From contig NC_080539.1 in the NCBI RefSeq assembly GCF_028640845.1, positions 164,498,236 through 164,562,235 on the forward strand: a stretch of DNA of 64,000 nucleotides, written 5' to 3'. The position numbers were made by a program, and so were the translations under genes. The notes under the pieces were generated by a model. That model was not told the DNA's origin and made no database searches. It worked only from the letters and a program-made list of their open reading frames with translations. Positions within the stretch are counted from its first letter, which is position 1, and each line of letters starts with the position of its first letter. Source of the stretch: Ahaetulla prasina. Lineage: Eukaryota > Chordata > Lepidosauria > Squamata > Colubridae. Positions 19,095 to 30,301 of this stretch are shown here, one piece after another.

Positions 19095-22000
19095 CTTAGG
19101 GTCAAAAAGAGAAATCATTTATACATTTACAGGATTAGAATGCAATAATTCAATGTGGCTTGGCAACAGAACAGCCTTACTAAGTGAATAACAGTAATAC
19201 AAATATTAATTTGGCATTGAATATTCGAATATTATAAGAAAAATACATTGCTTCTCTATGGATAATTCATATACTTATTTCAGCCATGTATGATTTTAGG
19301 AACATAAAATCATGCCAATTTAAAAGACTGATAATTTTGACTGCCAAAGCTGGTTTAGAAAATATTTCAGGATTTGATTTTTGGGCCAGAGTTGCAAGTC
19401 TTAGTCACTGTTTCTATGTACCTTTTTATAAGGATATAGATCCAGATGGCTTGTTTTATTACTTCTAAAAAGTAAATGGAAACTCCTAAAGAATTGATTC
19501 AGTGCTTTTAACTTGATGGAGATCTTATTTATGGAGTTTACAATTGATTTACATTATAATTTGCAAGTCCTAATTTATGACGTAATATCATATGTGAACT
19601 CAATCTTTTTATACTACTGAAATTGAAATACTTTGAAATTCTAAACATGCTATATCAATACCAAATACAATATTACCACTTTTACTATTTAAAATATTTA
19701 TACATGGCTTCTAGACATCTAGTAGCAAGAGATTATTTTTCCTGACAATGTACTCTATTGTCCAGCAAGCCTAAAGGGAAGACAGAAATGGTCAATATAA
19801 TTGAGATTGCTGGAAATCTTTTAAAAAGTATATCACGTTAGAATCAAATAGATTATTCCCCAGGAAGTATGTACAATTGTCTTTTTTTCAAACTCTCCAG
19901 ATAAATTAGAACCAATGGCTATTCTGGCTAAAAATTGTTGTCCTATTCGGTCTTAAAGGAATTTAAGGAGTCCCAGGTAGTTTAGGGTGCTGTGGAGCTG
20001 GGGGAAGAGCCATGAACCAGTTGAGGTTAGGGAAACTCAGGAAGGCCAGGGAAAGAGGGTGTGTGGTTTGTGAGCGAAGAGGAGGAGGGCATGGTGTATG
20101 AAAGCAAAAATATATCTGGAGGTGAAGATTTGCCCGAGTGACTTGCAACCTTCCCTGCTGGCTTTCCCATTGTCTTTGCTTGTGGGAAGTCAACTGGAAC
20201 GGTTACAAATGGTGATCATATGACCGTGGAACATGAAGCTAATCATAAGTAAACTGGTTGTGATGTCCTGAAATTTGTTGAATTTGTGTTTGAAATTTGT
20301 ACACATGAATGCTTGTTCAGCACCATGGTAAATGCAAACAGTTGCTTGTAACTCAAGTACTATATACAGTGCCATTTTAGTTTAAAATAAAATACTTCTT
20401 TTGAAGATAGGCTATAACTGAGATCCTGATTCCAATAGGTAAATTTCAACAAGGGATTTTACTTGCCAATTTTCACTAATCAGTTTTTGAGTCCTATAAT
20501 GCAGGAGTCCCCAACCCTCGGGCCACGGACTAATACTGAGCCTATTAGGAACTGGGCTGCACAAGCAAGCGAAGCTTCATCTGCACATGAGCAGGATCTA
20601 GGTAGTGCACAAAACCATATCCCCACCAGCACCAGTCCATGGAAAAACTGTTTTCCCTGAAACCAATCCCTGGTACAAAAAACGTTGCGAGTCACCTCTA
20701 TAATGGTTTCCAGCTATTAACTTTCTTCTCAATCATAACCTTGAAATTGGTTTTTTTCCCCCAAACAAACTCAAATAGGTCAGGTTCACTTTTCCCAAAT
20801 ACTTAAATATTACTACACAAATTGAGCATGATACCATCCTTTTCAGATTAAGGACAGCAACTCCACATCCTCAGACCCCACATAGAAAAAGACTATATTA
20901 ACTCACCTTTCCAAATGGGAAGTCGTTGACAAATTATATTTTATTAAATATGAGGCTTTTTCATTTTTAGGAGTTTGAATCTCTAGGTTTCTATCTTTCT
21001 CTGCACTAGCAGCAGTTTCTTCATTTTTAAAGTCTTTCTGCATCTGTTCTTTACTTTTGTTCTTTTTTGCCGCAGGAAAGTCTTCTTGGATTTTTGAGCA
21101 AATTTCTGTTGATTCTTGAAAAGCTTCATTACTATGTTCCACCTCATTATTCAAACTGACTTCCTTGAAAGCCTCTTTTATCTCTGTTTCAACTGGTCTC
21201 TCAGGATTTGCAGTGTTCTCTTCCTTCACACATTCTGAAAAAATATATTCAGTCATGGTATAAGGCAGGGTGGAGAACCATGGCCCTTTTTTGACTTGTG
21301 GACTTCACCTGCTGGCTTAGGAATTCTCAACAATATTAGAGAAGCCATTGATTGCCAATCCCTGAACTACAGCTTTCATAACAGATGGCTATCCAAACTC
21401 TGTTTAAATACATCTAGTTCAACATACAGTAGACACAACTGCTATCAGGGCTACAAATAAAGTTCCAATTAAACTCATGCTTATGTAAAGAAATCAAGTG
21501 AACTAACACAGAGGTCTCCAACTTGGCTGGCTCAGGAATTCTGGGAGTTGAAGTCCACAAATCATAAAAGAGCCATGGTTCCCCACTCCTGGTATAAGGC
21601 AACTCAATATTTAAGCCTGTTAAAAGAAATTCAAAAGGTCCTAAAGATGGAGCCAAATAAAACTATCTATGTTGCTTATAACAAGTAAAATGCAGAGTGA
21701 AGCATCACCCTGCATCATACAGGGTCAGGTTTAGCAAGGCAAAATTGAAGATTTGAGGAAACTAATAAATAATGGTGAATCTTACCATCAGTTTTTGATA
21801 GGTCTCGTCTAGCCTTTATAACATCTGCAAAAGTACGACGCAGCTCATCCTTAGGCTGAAAAACCAATTTCCAGTTAGCTTAGTTAATGATTTTAGAAAA
21901 TTTATGACTGCCCAGCTCACTCACTGTGATTATAGGTGGCTTACAAACGTAAAACCCTAAATACAAAATTCAGTAAACCCTTACCCCCCACCACCACCAC

Positions 22001-25000
22001 ATGACAATAAACCACTTGCTCTTTATCACCTTAAGGTCCTCAGGCTGCTGGCAAAACCATGTCTTGTGAATATTTACAATGTTATAAAAGATCACTATTC
22101 AAATGAAACTGGAGATCCAGGTTCAAATTTCCTCGTATTTATTTTATTAATCAAATTTATATGGCAACCTACCACCGAGAAGGTGACACTGGATAGAGTA
22201 AAATAATATGCTTTTGGTAATTTTAGACTGATCACTCCCACAAAAGATTGTTGTAACAGAAGAGGATTGGACAACCAACTATACCAATCTGATGACTTTA
22301 AATAAATGGTAGAATGTTTTTAACTTTTTAAAAACTGTAACTTTAAGAAACTGTTGTAACTAAACAGTTAAAATATGAGAAAGTTTATAAATATATACAT
22401 CTCTCATTGGCAAAGTACTGAAAACAAAATTAAATTTAGTGAAACACATTTAAGAGTGTTTACCTCTGCACCTGCAAGAATTGCGTTTTCATAAATAGTC
22501 ATTACTTTTTCTGTGGAGCGAAACTGTTCAAGACGCATCTGGCACACCCAATACTTAGCAAACTTTTTTGCTTCTGGTAATTTCACTACCAGATTTTCCA
22601 AAATGGAATGTACTGTTTCACCTACAAAGCCCTGAAGAGGAATAGCAAGGAAAAAATGTACCGAATGACTTTCAACTGTACGAGTTCTAGAGAAATGTTA
22701 CGTTACTATATTGCATAAGCACAGACTGCAGTTGACTTACAACTGTTTATTTAACAGTTCAGATACAACTAGGTTGAAAAAAGTGACTGATGACCTATTC
22801 TCCGAGTTATGACATCTCATCGTCCCCACTCATGTGATAAAAATTCAGATGCTTAGTAACAGACATGCATTTGTTTGTAGTGTCTTGTGGTCATATGATC
22901 CCTATTTGTTTCTTTCCCAGCCTGCCTCTGACAAAGTCTATTGGGAAAGCCGAATTCACTAATGACCAAGTGATTGACTTAATTGTATGGTTTGCATGAT
23001 TGCTATAAAAATCATCATACAATTGGCTCTGGTCACATGGTAACTCACTTTACAAGTGCACCACCATACATCAGAAATGCCAGTCCCAATTGTGGTTTTA
23101 AGATAAGGACTACCTATAATGCATAAGCTTCTGTGAATTAGTTTATATTTTTATAATCCAGAGAATGAGACTAGCCTTTTATTTAACACACACAAAAATT
23201 TCTATTGTAGTAATAAACATCTGTGTTCCGCAATTCAGCCTTTTTTCCCCATTCAGGACAGATCCAATTGTTCTAGTTACAATAGAAAATGACATACAAG
23301 ATTTTGTCATGATGTAGCCTACCAACTCTCTTCACATCGATCCATTATAAGACCAGTTTTGAAAGTCCAGTATACCTTGTACCTTCAGAATTTATAAAAC
23401 TGAATAAAGTACAAGAATGTTATGAAAGTTAATTCAACATTATGGTGATTTATTTAAACATCATACCTTTTCAATGAGATCCACACATTCTGCAAGTGTC
23501 TTGTTGACCTTATCACTAAGCTGTCCTTGTTCGTCTTCTTCAACAATGGTAGCCCAAAATGATTCAACTGACTCTTTCATAGTTTGCTGACATGTTGCTT
23601 TTTTAGGCTGGCTATTTCCAGGTAAGGTGTTACGTACCTTCTTTGTCCCTTTTGAAGCCTGCCATTCAGCTAGTTGAAGTCTAAAAGATAAACATTTTAG
23701 TTGATTAGTACAATACTTCATTTTGCTTTTTATCTAGAAATAGTTCATGTAACAGCTACCCAGTTATATAGCCACAGTGAAATGAGGTCTGTCAATTTAT
23801 ATCTCCTCATATCTATCTCAAAGAACATTTACATTACAAGATAAAAATCAACTATTAAGCAGTTAATATTCAAAATTGCAATTACAAGTCATGATACCAG
23901 AAAAATAAGGCAAAGATAATTGCTATTTGCAGCTATCAGAGCTAAGCTGAAAAAGCCAGAGCTGCTTGTATTTTCATGCCATCCAGCAGTCTGCCAATTG
24001 CAGTTCAGATCCAATGGCCTACCAAAACAAAACACCACTTCCAGTGAAAGCAGAGAAATAAGCCTGTAAGCCTAAATGGCATCTAAGATTTCACATGTAT
24101 AATTTATGTTTGATCATAATTATCAGGTATATAGGACTAGAGCTAAAGAAATCTCACACTGGGTGGGGATCTGTTGTGACCTAGGCCCAAGTAGGTAGTA
24201 ATAAACTTAGTCTGTGGAAAAACAAACTTTATTCGAACAGCTCGAAATTACTTCATTCCTAGCGTCGTTCAACTCAAAGTAAAACAAATGCCTCCCAACA
24301 CAAATTCCTCAGTTATCTCGCAAACCTTTGTCCAATTAGGCAACTGCCAAAGGCCTTCTCCTGGCAAACTCCAGAAGCCATAAAAACAAAGACATAGATG
24401 AAGCAGAAGACGCAGCTACAATACTATTTTCCGGCAAAGCTCAAATGGTCTGTTTTAAACCTTATGGGAGGGGCCAATCATCTCTTGTCCTCTCTGCTTG
24501 AGCTGCTCTTGCCTTCTGGCAGCTCTTCTCATGCGTGCATTAGGAACAGGCTCCTCCTGTTCCTCTGCCTTACTAGTATCAGTCTCTGGAGGCTCAGGAG
24601 TCTGCACCTTACTTCCTGATGGCCTTGAACTCACCTCAGCCTCATCTGACTGTGTTGCCAGCTGGGAAAAGAAAATTAAGCATTTACCTTCTATAATAAC
24701 AGATGTGAAAGTATCCTATTTTCAAGCCCCATAACTCAGTATGTACAATTGTTTTAAAATGTTGACTATTCAAGACTAATTTAAGACAAAGCAGATAAAA
24801 CAGTTAAATCATAAATATGAACATGGGATGGTGGGGCTACAAATAAGTTTAATCATAAAGCAATTTGCTTCATTTTGGTATACCATGTTGATCAAATCCA
24901 GCTAAATGATAATCTAGCAAGCAAGCCATAGCTTGGTACATTATATAAATTGTCTGAAAAATTCCAACTGTTTTTGATGTTGTATTGTCCCAACACATTT

Positions 25001-26540
25001 TGATACAAAAAATGCAGGCATTTACATTACCTTCTCACATCTACAGTTGGAGCATTTTTGGTAATTGATTTTGTAGCATGACTTTCAGAAAGTGGCACAG
25101 TTTTAGATGACACAAGTTTCTTTGTCCTTGGGACAGAATTATCAGCATTGATTGGAGCAGTCTTTAATAGTGATTTCCGATTGCTGAAAGAGTTCTTTTG
25201 AATTGTACCAGTATTCTCTGTACCACCAAATTTCTCTTGATTCAGAATAGTTTTGGGATGATAAACAGAAACTCTTACAGTACTGGCCTGAAAAGGGGTG
25301 GAATTTAGGGCCTTAGGAGCACCAGCATTGCCAATGACTTTAGCATCCCTTATGCTTGTATTAGTTGTGGCTGACTTTACTCTTGATTTAGGCAGAGCAG
25401 GAAGAGAATTTCTAGGCTCATTTGCTGGAACTTTTCTGAAGGAGTTTACCTTAGAAGAAACTATTTTGCCCCGATATGAGCCAAGTATATGTTTATCTGA
25501 AATGCATGGAACAGAATTGGAGACATCTGCTTTTATCTGTTTCTTTACGTTTGCTTTCTGTAGAAAGGTCTGAGTAAATGATATAACCTTGGATTTTACT
25601 GCTGCAGATTCAGTATCTGCTACTGTTGTATTGTTTGGAGAATTACAATTTGTATCTGTTTTAATTTGTTTCAATACATGGGAACTTAAGTTTTTAGGGG
25701 CAACAAAAGTGTTTTCAAGTATACTGTCTCCTTCGTTCCATATACCGGTAGATATGTTGGCATTTTCTTTATCTTCCTGAAAAAAATTAACATAGCATTA
25801 ATTAACATGAACATTTTGTTTTAAAATACTCTTTAAAGTTAGAGTGGCATCTTAACATACATATACTTCTTGTAGTATTTTTTTCACTTTTCATCAATTA
25901 TAACATATTAGAAAAGCTACAACATCAGGACATTGGAAAAGCCAGTCATAATAGTAATTTCACAATTTTTGCTTATCTTTTATAGGTAGGCCTCGACTTA
26001 TTATCACAATTGGCCCAAAATGTATGTTTTTAAGTGAAATATATGAGTTTTGTCCCATTTTACAACCTTTCTTGCCAGTGAATCACTGCAATTGTTAAGT
26101 TAATAACAGTTACTAAATGAATCTGGCTTCCCCACTGATTTTGCTTGTCAGAAGGTTGCAAAAGGTGATCACATGACCTGAACACTGCAATGGTTGCAAC
26201 TTTGAAAAACAGTCATAAGTCACTTTTTTCATGTCATTGTAACTTCACTATATGAACTGTTGATGATTACCTGTATATTAATTGTATATTTACTGTTTAA
26301 AAAACTCTAATGTACAAGAAACCCTGCCTGGCTTATACAGTACCCCAAAATCCTTCCTTACATTTCATACATATTTTGGTATAGCAGTTTTTTTAAAGAC
26401 AGAAGTTCCCATAGCCTGTCTCTTAATTGTAATATAAATCTGCCTTCAGCTCCAATCCAAGATACCAATGATATCTTTTATGACTTACCATTTTGTTGTT
26501 GTTGTTGACAGAATTCAGCTTTCCAACTTTCCTGGATTTT
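18884..26540 (-). CDS. CKAP2: CKAP2, cytoskeleton-associated protein 2 (first exon unresolved)
   Basis: Seven coding exons join in phase: 26489-26540, 25031-25776, 23467-23680, 22464-22631, 21786-21855, 20907-21234, 18884-19094 (stop TAA at 18884). That gives about 597 codons plus an unresolved N-terminus; human CKAP2 is 683 residues. Visible marks are a KEN box in EDKEN at the start of the large exon, the basic serine-rich middle with HILGSYRGKI and NSFRK, the VESFWATIVEEDEQ block, the AKKFAKYWVC helical block and the C-terminal LKFLTPVRRS followed by MLKDHSPCVSSLEQL. CKAP2 binds microtubules and spindles in mitosis and is degraded through APC/C. The protein stops about ten residues before the human end. 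An AATAAA on this strand at 18829-18834 could end the transcript. Introns carry an LTR fragment and two MITEs. Confidence 0.88.
20140..20370 (+). repeat. Old Tigger-like MITE remnant
   Basis: The segment gctttcccattgtctttgct through ggtgatcatatgaccgtgg matches the interior of the copies at 39031 and 53596, but the ends are lost. Confidence 0.45.
20502..20697. mobile_element. hAT-like MITE (196 bp)
   Basis: Starts CAGGAGTCCCCAACCC and ends GCGAGTCACCT, flanked by a perfect 8-bp duplication ctataatg (20494-20501 and 20698-20705). It lies in the last CKAP2 intron. Confidence 0.75.
20907..21234 (-). CDS. CKAP2: CKAP2 exon
   Basis: 328 bp, acidic and Glu/Lys-rich, ending LIKYNLSTTSHLE before donor GTGAG. 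Human has the similar LIKYNVSTTPYLQ. Confidence 0.9.
21266..21591. mobile_element. hAT-like element (326 bp) with perfect 8-bp duplication
   Basis: Ends CAGGGTGGAGAACCATGG and, inverted, CAGGAGTGGGGAACCATGG. Flanks gtataagg at 21258-21265 and 21592-21599 are identical. The right part (21509-21591) on its own resembles the short palindromic copy at 40800, so the element may be composite. It starts 31 bp past the CKAP2 acceptor at 21235. Confidence 0.78.
21786..21855 (-). CDS. CKAP2: CKAP2 exon
   Basis: 70 bp encoding PKDELRRTFADVIKARRD and then LSKTD, between TTTTTCAG and donor GTAAG. Confidence 0.87.
22464..22631 (-). CDS. CKAP2: CKAP2 exon
   Basis: 56 codons, GFVGETVHSILENLVVKLPE to ENAILAGAE. 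Donor GTAAAC; both ends phase 0. Confidence 0.92.
22733..23114 (-). repeat. Tigger-like MITE, old inverted copy
   Basis: Read on the minus strand it starts AGGTAGTCCTTATCTTAAAA followed by CCACAATTGGGACTGG. The copy is strongly diverged. In a CKAP2 intron. Confidence 0.55.
23467..23680 (-). CDS. CKAP2: CKAP2 exon
   Basis: Encodes LQLAEWQASKGTKKV and ESFWATIVEEDEQGQLSDKV, ending DLIEK before donor GTATG. Phase 2 to 0. Confidence 0.92.
24172..24480 (-). mobile_element. Solo-type LTR, same strand as CKAP2
   Basis: On the minus strand it begins TGATTGGCCCC and ends GTCACAACA, the TG...CA form of an LTR. AATAAA lies at 24228-24233, about 60 bp before the LTR end. A purine-rich tract (agagaggacaagaga) directly precedes it, as a polypurine tract would. 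Superfamily (Gypsy or retrovirus-like) not determined. Confidence 0.6.
24481..24662 (-). mobile_element. Internal 3' fragment of the same LTR element
   Basis: Directly upstream of the LTR on the minus strand, this segment stays open and encodes a Glu/Arg-rich stretch that reads like the end of a polyprotein. The rest of the element is missing. Broken and non-functional as seen. Confidence 0.45.
25031..25776 (-). CDS. CKAP2: CKAP2 large exon
   Basis: 746 bp, open throughout, starting EDKENANIS after TTTTTTTCAG and ending VDVR in phase 2 before donor GTAATG. Rich in Ser, Lys and Thr, as expected for the disordered microtubule-binding part. Confidence 0.92.
25983..26273 (+). mobile_element. Tigger-like MITE
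   Basis: Starts TAGGTAGGCCTCGACTTA and ends GATGATTACCTG, flanked by TA on both sides. Interior GATCACATGACC and GTTAAGT repeats match the family. In the CKAP2 intron before the large exon. Confidence 0.65.
26489..26540 (-). CDS. CKAP2: CKAP2 exon (KSRKVGK...NNNNKM)
   Basis: 52 bp between acceptor CTTTTTAG and donor GTAAG. It encodes KSRKVGKLNSVNNNNKM, joining EDKEN as the human KTKM-ADKEN junction does. Needs two bases from an upstream exon. Confidence 0.72.
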
Positions 26541-27049
26541 CTAAAAAGAAAAAACAAAACCAGTTGCACTTTTAATATAAAGCCTCATTTACACAATAAA
26601 ACATGTTTTAAACATAGCAATTCTATACATATTGTTTTCTGGGTTTCTTCTGAAAAGATTGCAGAATATGCAAGAGACGGTTCAACCAGACAAACCCATT
26701 CAAGTTGCACTACCAGATGTCACATGCTGTTTTATAATTGAATGAAAACAAGCACAGGAGAGAAGCAGTCTGACTTCAGGCATCACAGCAGCCAGAAGAC
26801 TGATGCCTGTCTTCAGAAAACTTAAATCATAACCAACCAAGCCCCAACCACTGCCCCCTCCCCAAGGAAGACCCTCTTTTTCCGGCTTCACTTTTTCAGC
26901 TAGAATCAAGGACTATTCCGTCCAACAAAGTGGAAAGCAAATTAAACTTGCTTTTGCTCAGTTTTCTTTAATAGCTGCACCTCATCCAACCCCACCTTAC
27001 GGCCCTTACCCACCCGCTTGCCTTGCAAAAAAAAAAGATTCACCCGCAG

Positions 27050-27170
27050 AAGCGACACAACCGACTCCTAGATATCCTACACGGCCGTTTGAATTTAATC
27101 TCGCGCCTGGCCGTCACGTGGGCGACACGGTCCTGCCGATTGGTGCAGCCGGGAGCTTGAAATTAGCCAA
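27050..27170 (-). promoter_or_regulatory. Probable CKAP2 promoter with CCAAT, E-box and CHR-like motifs
   Basis: A CpG-rich core. On the CKAP2 strand it has CCAAT (27139-27143), CACGTG (27115-27120) and TTCAAA (27088-27093, TTTGAA on the plus strand). CCAAT plus a TTTGAA-type CHR is typical of G2/M genes, which fits CKAP2; the CHR would be in inverted orientation. Function is inferred. Confidence 0.5.
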
Positions 27171-27904
27171 CAACAATTTATCTCCAGCGCTCAGCAGCCT
27201 GTGTGGTTCCTTTGAAAAATGCATGCCGGCTGTTACCATTTTTTTTTCTCCATCCCTCGGGGATAACTGTCCAAATTGGCTATTTTATGCATATAATGTT
27301 TTGGGTTTGCCTATATCCTACTCCTACCTCGCCTTTTTTCCTTCTGTAATTTGTGAGTTCCTTTTTTTGGAACGAATGCATGCTGCAGCACAACTTTATG
27401 CAGTTCATTTTTCCTCTTTTCATTTTGGGAGAAAGGAAAGAAAGAAGTTTCTTTCTTGGAAAGAAAACATCTTGGGGGTGGGGGGGAAACATCGTTCCAC
27501 CAGCTTGGAAGGAATTGTTTCTTTTATAAGTAGAGATTTATTACAACTCCATTAAAACTTAATGGCTTCTACTTTTAAACAGGCTTATTTTGTTCAAAAG
27601 TTACCCCACACTGGACAAGTGGGAATAGAGGAAAATATTCTTGAGATATTTTAGAAAAACTCTAAAGGGAGTGATTGGGTAGCAAATCAGAATTTAAATA
27701 AGCACACATGCTTACTCAGAGCTGTATCCAAGTGTAGTTCTCTGACTTTTTTTTTGGTAGAGATTAATTGAAAACTTGCCACTATATTCCCATCTCTGAA
27801 ATTTGAAACATCACAGCTGTATGACTATAACTTTTGTTGCTATCACTAAGGGTTAAATTGCAACCTATGACTATCATTTGTTTTGTAAATGTTTACCTTT
27901 GATG

Positions 27905-28024
27905 AAGGTTTTTTTTTCTTTCTTTTTCTTTTCTTTTATGCACACTGAGAGCATATGCACCAAAACAAATTCCTTGTGTGTCCAATCACACTTGGCCAAT
28001 AAATTCTATTCTATTCTATTCTAG
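27905..28024 (+). mobile_element. CR1/L3-type LINE 3' end with ATTCT tail
   Basis: A short copy with cactgagagcatatgcacc, caatcacacttggccaataa and (ATTCT)n. Same 3' end as 8600-9083. Confidence 0.7.
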
Positions 28025-28062
28025 ATCATAAATTGAAACTCTAGGCTAGGGTTTGCCATACT

Positions 28063-28322
28063 TTTTTTTATTTATTTGAATTTATATCCTGCCCTTCTCC
28101 GAAGACTCAGGGCGGCTTACACTGTGTTAAGCAATGGTCTTTATCCATTTGTATATTATATACAAAGTCAACTTTTATTGCCCCCAACAATCTGGGTCCT
28201 CATTTTACCTAAAGGATGGAAGGCTGAGTCAACCTTGGGCCTGGTGGGACTTGAACTTGCAGTAATTGCAAGCAGCTGTGTTAATGACAGACAGACTTAG
28301 TCTGCTGAGCCACCAGAGGCCC
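28063..28322 (-). mobile_element. tRNA-derived SINE with L2-like tail
   Basis: Read on the minus strand it starts GCCTCTGGTGGCTCAGCAGA (A-box-like), has CAAGTTCAAGTCCCACC (B-box-like), a GACTCAGCCTTCCATCC body, and ends CGCCCTGAGTCTTCGGAGAA then ATAAATTCAAATAAATAAA. The end is nearly the same as the L2 copies at 34.7 and 36.0 kb. Confidence 0.82.
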
Positions 28323-28599
28323 TTTGATTTGATTCAAACTACTCACTAGAAGCATTAATAATAAAGCTGAAGCTTAAATATTTTTACTACACAAAGCAGA
28401 AGCAAGTGTCTTTAGAAATATTGGAAAAAATTGAAGGCAGTGGGAAAAAAACTTGCCAAAATTCAAAATGGATAGAAATACAACACAAGCAGTGGCCTGC
28501 TGGATCAGACCCTTGGCTTGTGTAGTCCAGCAGTTTATTCTCACAGTGGCCAACAAATTGCACAAAGAACACTACTAATTTCCCAGCAATGTCACACTT

Positions 28600-29830
28600 C
28601 CATCAAGGTTAATAACCACAGATCCACATGGCTTCCATGAATCTGTCCAAATATTCTTTTGAATCCTGGTGGCCAGTTCCGTGTCTTATGGTAGTGAGCT
28701 CCATATTATATATTTATATGGGGCGGGGGGGAGGACTTTTGTCCATCCTGAATTAATTAATTCCAGGAATGAATTTCACTGGATTTCTTCTGGTTCTAGT
28801 ATCTTGGGAAAGGGAAAATAGCTTATCTTTGTCCACTTTATCTACACCATGCATAATTGTGTAAACCTCTATCATGTCCTCTCTCATTTGCCTCCTTTCT
28901 AGACTTAAAAACTTCAGTGCCACAATCCTTTCTCATAGGTAAGCTGCTCAAGCCTTTTTATCATTGTAGTTGCTCTTTTCTGAACTTTCTCTACATCCAT
29001 TGAGAAATATTATAGACGTACTTAAAATACTGATTTATATACAATAAGGGCATTATGATATTGCCATTTCTATAATTTTTATTAACCCTCCCTAACATGC
29101 TGTTGGACTTTTCTACAGTCTATACACACTGTGTCAGCACCTTCATTGAACGGTTTACATTCTTCAAGATTTCTTTCATCAGTCACTACTAAATTTGATC
29201 CCACTAGTTTGAAGAGTAGTTAGGATTATTGGCCCTAACATGCATCATTTTACATTTGTTCACCTCTCCCATTTTGATCCAAAAAAAATCCAATTTTTTT
29301 TACTACCAGTTCTGTGGGCATGGCTTGGTGGGCGTGGCAGGGGAAGGATATTGCAAAATCTCCATTCCCACCCTACTCCAGAGGAAGGACATTGCAAAAT
29401 CTCCATTCCCACCCCACTCTGGGGCCAGCCAGAGGTGGTATTTGCCGATTCTCTGAACTGCTCAAAATTTCCGCTACTGGTTTTCCAGAACCTGTCAGAA
29501 CCTGCTGGATTTCACCCCTACCGCACCACTAATATACAAAGTAATTTATTGTTTATACCATCAGCAAACTTAGCTAGTTCACTAGTCACACTCAATTTCA
29601 GATCATTTATAATTATATTAAAAAACACTGGTCCTAGAAAAGAACCATGGGAGACCTCACTGGTTACATTCCTCTGTCGTGATAAATTTTCATTTACTCC
29701 TACTCTTGTTTTCTTTGGCCTGTTCTGTGGTAGATTTTATGGTCTGGAAATGCTTCTACTTCATGGGACTCAGGAGGCATTTTGAAGAAATCTAATCTTT
29801 TTACAAGATACATTTGTATGGTATTTTGTT
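28600..29830 (-). mobile_element. Old inverted CR1-type LINE body, split by a MITE
   Basis: The segment aacctctatcatgtcctctc through tctagacttaaaaacttcag, and later atcatttataat and caaacttagctag, are the complement of a decayed CR1-type reverse-transcriptase frame common in amniote genomes. The MITE at 29286-29520 divides it. Confidence 0.5.
29286..29520 (+). mobile_element. hAT-like MITE, GTGAAATCC family, left end degraded
   Basis: Carries the family interior (GGGCGTGGCAGGGGAAGGAT) and right end GGATTTCACCCCTA. The left terminus has decayed to A-rich sequence and no target duplication is visible. Confidence 0.7.
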
Positions 29831-30301
29831 GTTAAAATAGACAATAATTGTCCAATATAGTATAGCTGGATCGAAGGCAGTACAGCTGCATCCACCTCCA
29901 CCTTAAGGAGGTCTCTGCTTATCTCTTCAAAGACAAAGGTATCTCTTTTTCTTGCAGTGGGACATTCATAAAAACCTGGACCCATCTTCCTACACTTTCC
30001 TTGGGAACCCATACATTTGCATCCTTTGAGTTGAGCTGGTTTCCTTGTGACTTAAAGGCCATTTCCATATAGTTTACTTGGCAAGAATGTGAAAAAGGTT
30101 TGCCATTGCCTTTGAGATATTTTTTTCAGCTTCTTAGTCTTGTCTCTTGTTTGAAAATTTCTTTGTGATTCATTTAGTAGCTATATCTACATGACTAGTT
30201 TTTTGAGATTACCCAAGTTCCTAGTCTGGATACTGAGGAACTAATTTAATAGGATACATTAGTGAGGGATGATAAACAATGTGATGCAATGGCATTTCAT
30301 C

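Noticed and set aside
24398..24734. Plus-strand open frames of 73 and 78 codons
   Set aside because: They are antisense readings of the LTR element at 24172-24662.
27118..27555. 145-codon plus-strand open frame starting in the CKAP2 promoter
   Set aside because: It starts at a non-ATG codon, has no recognisable domain, and lies in flanking promoter DNA.
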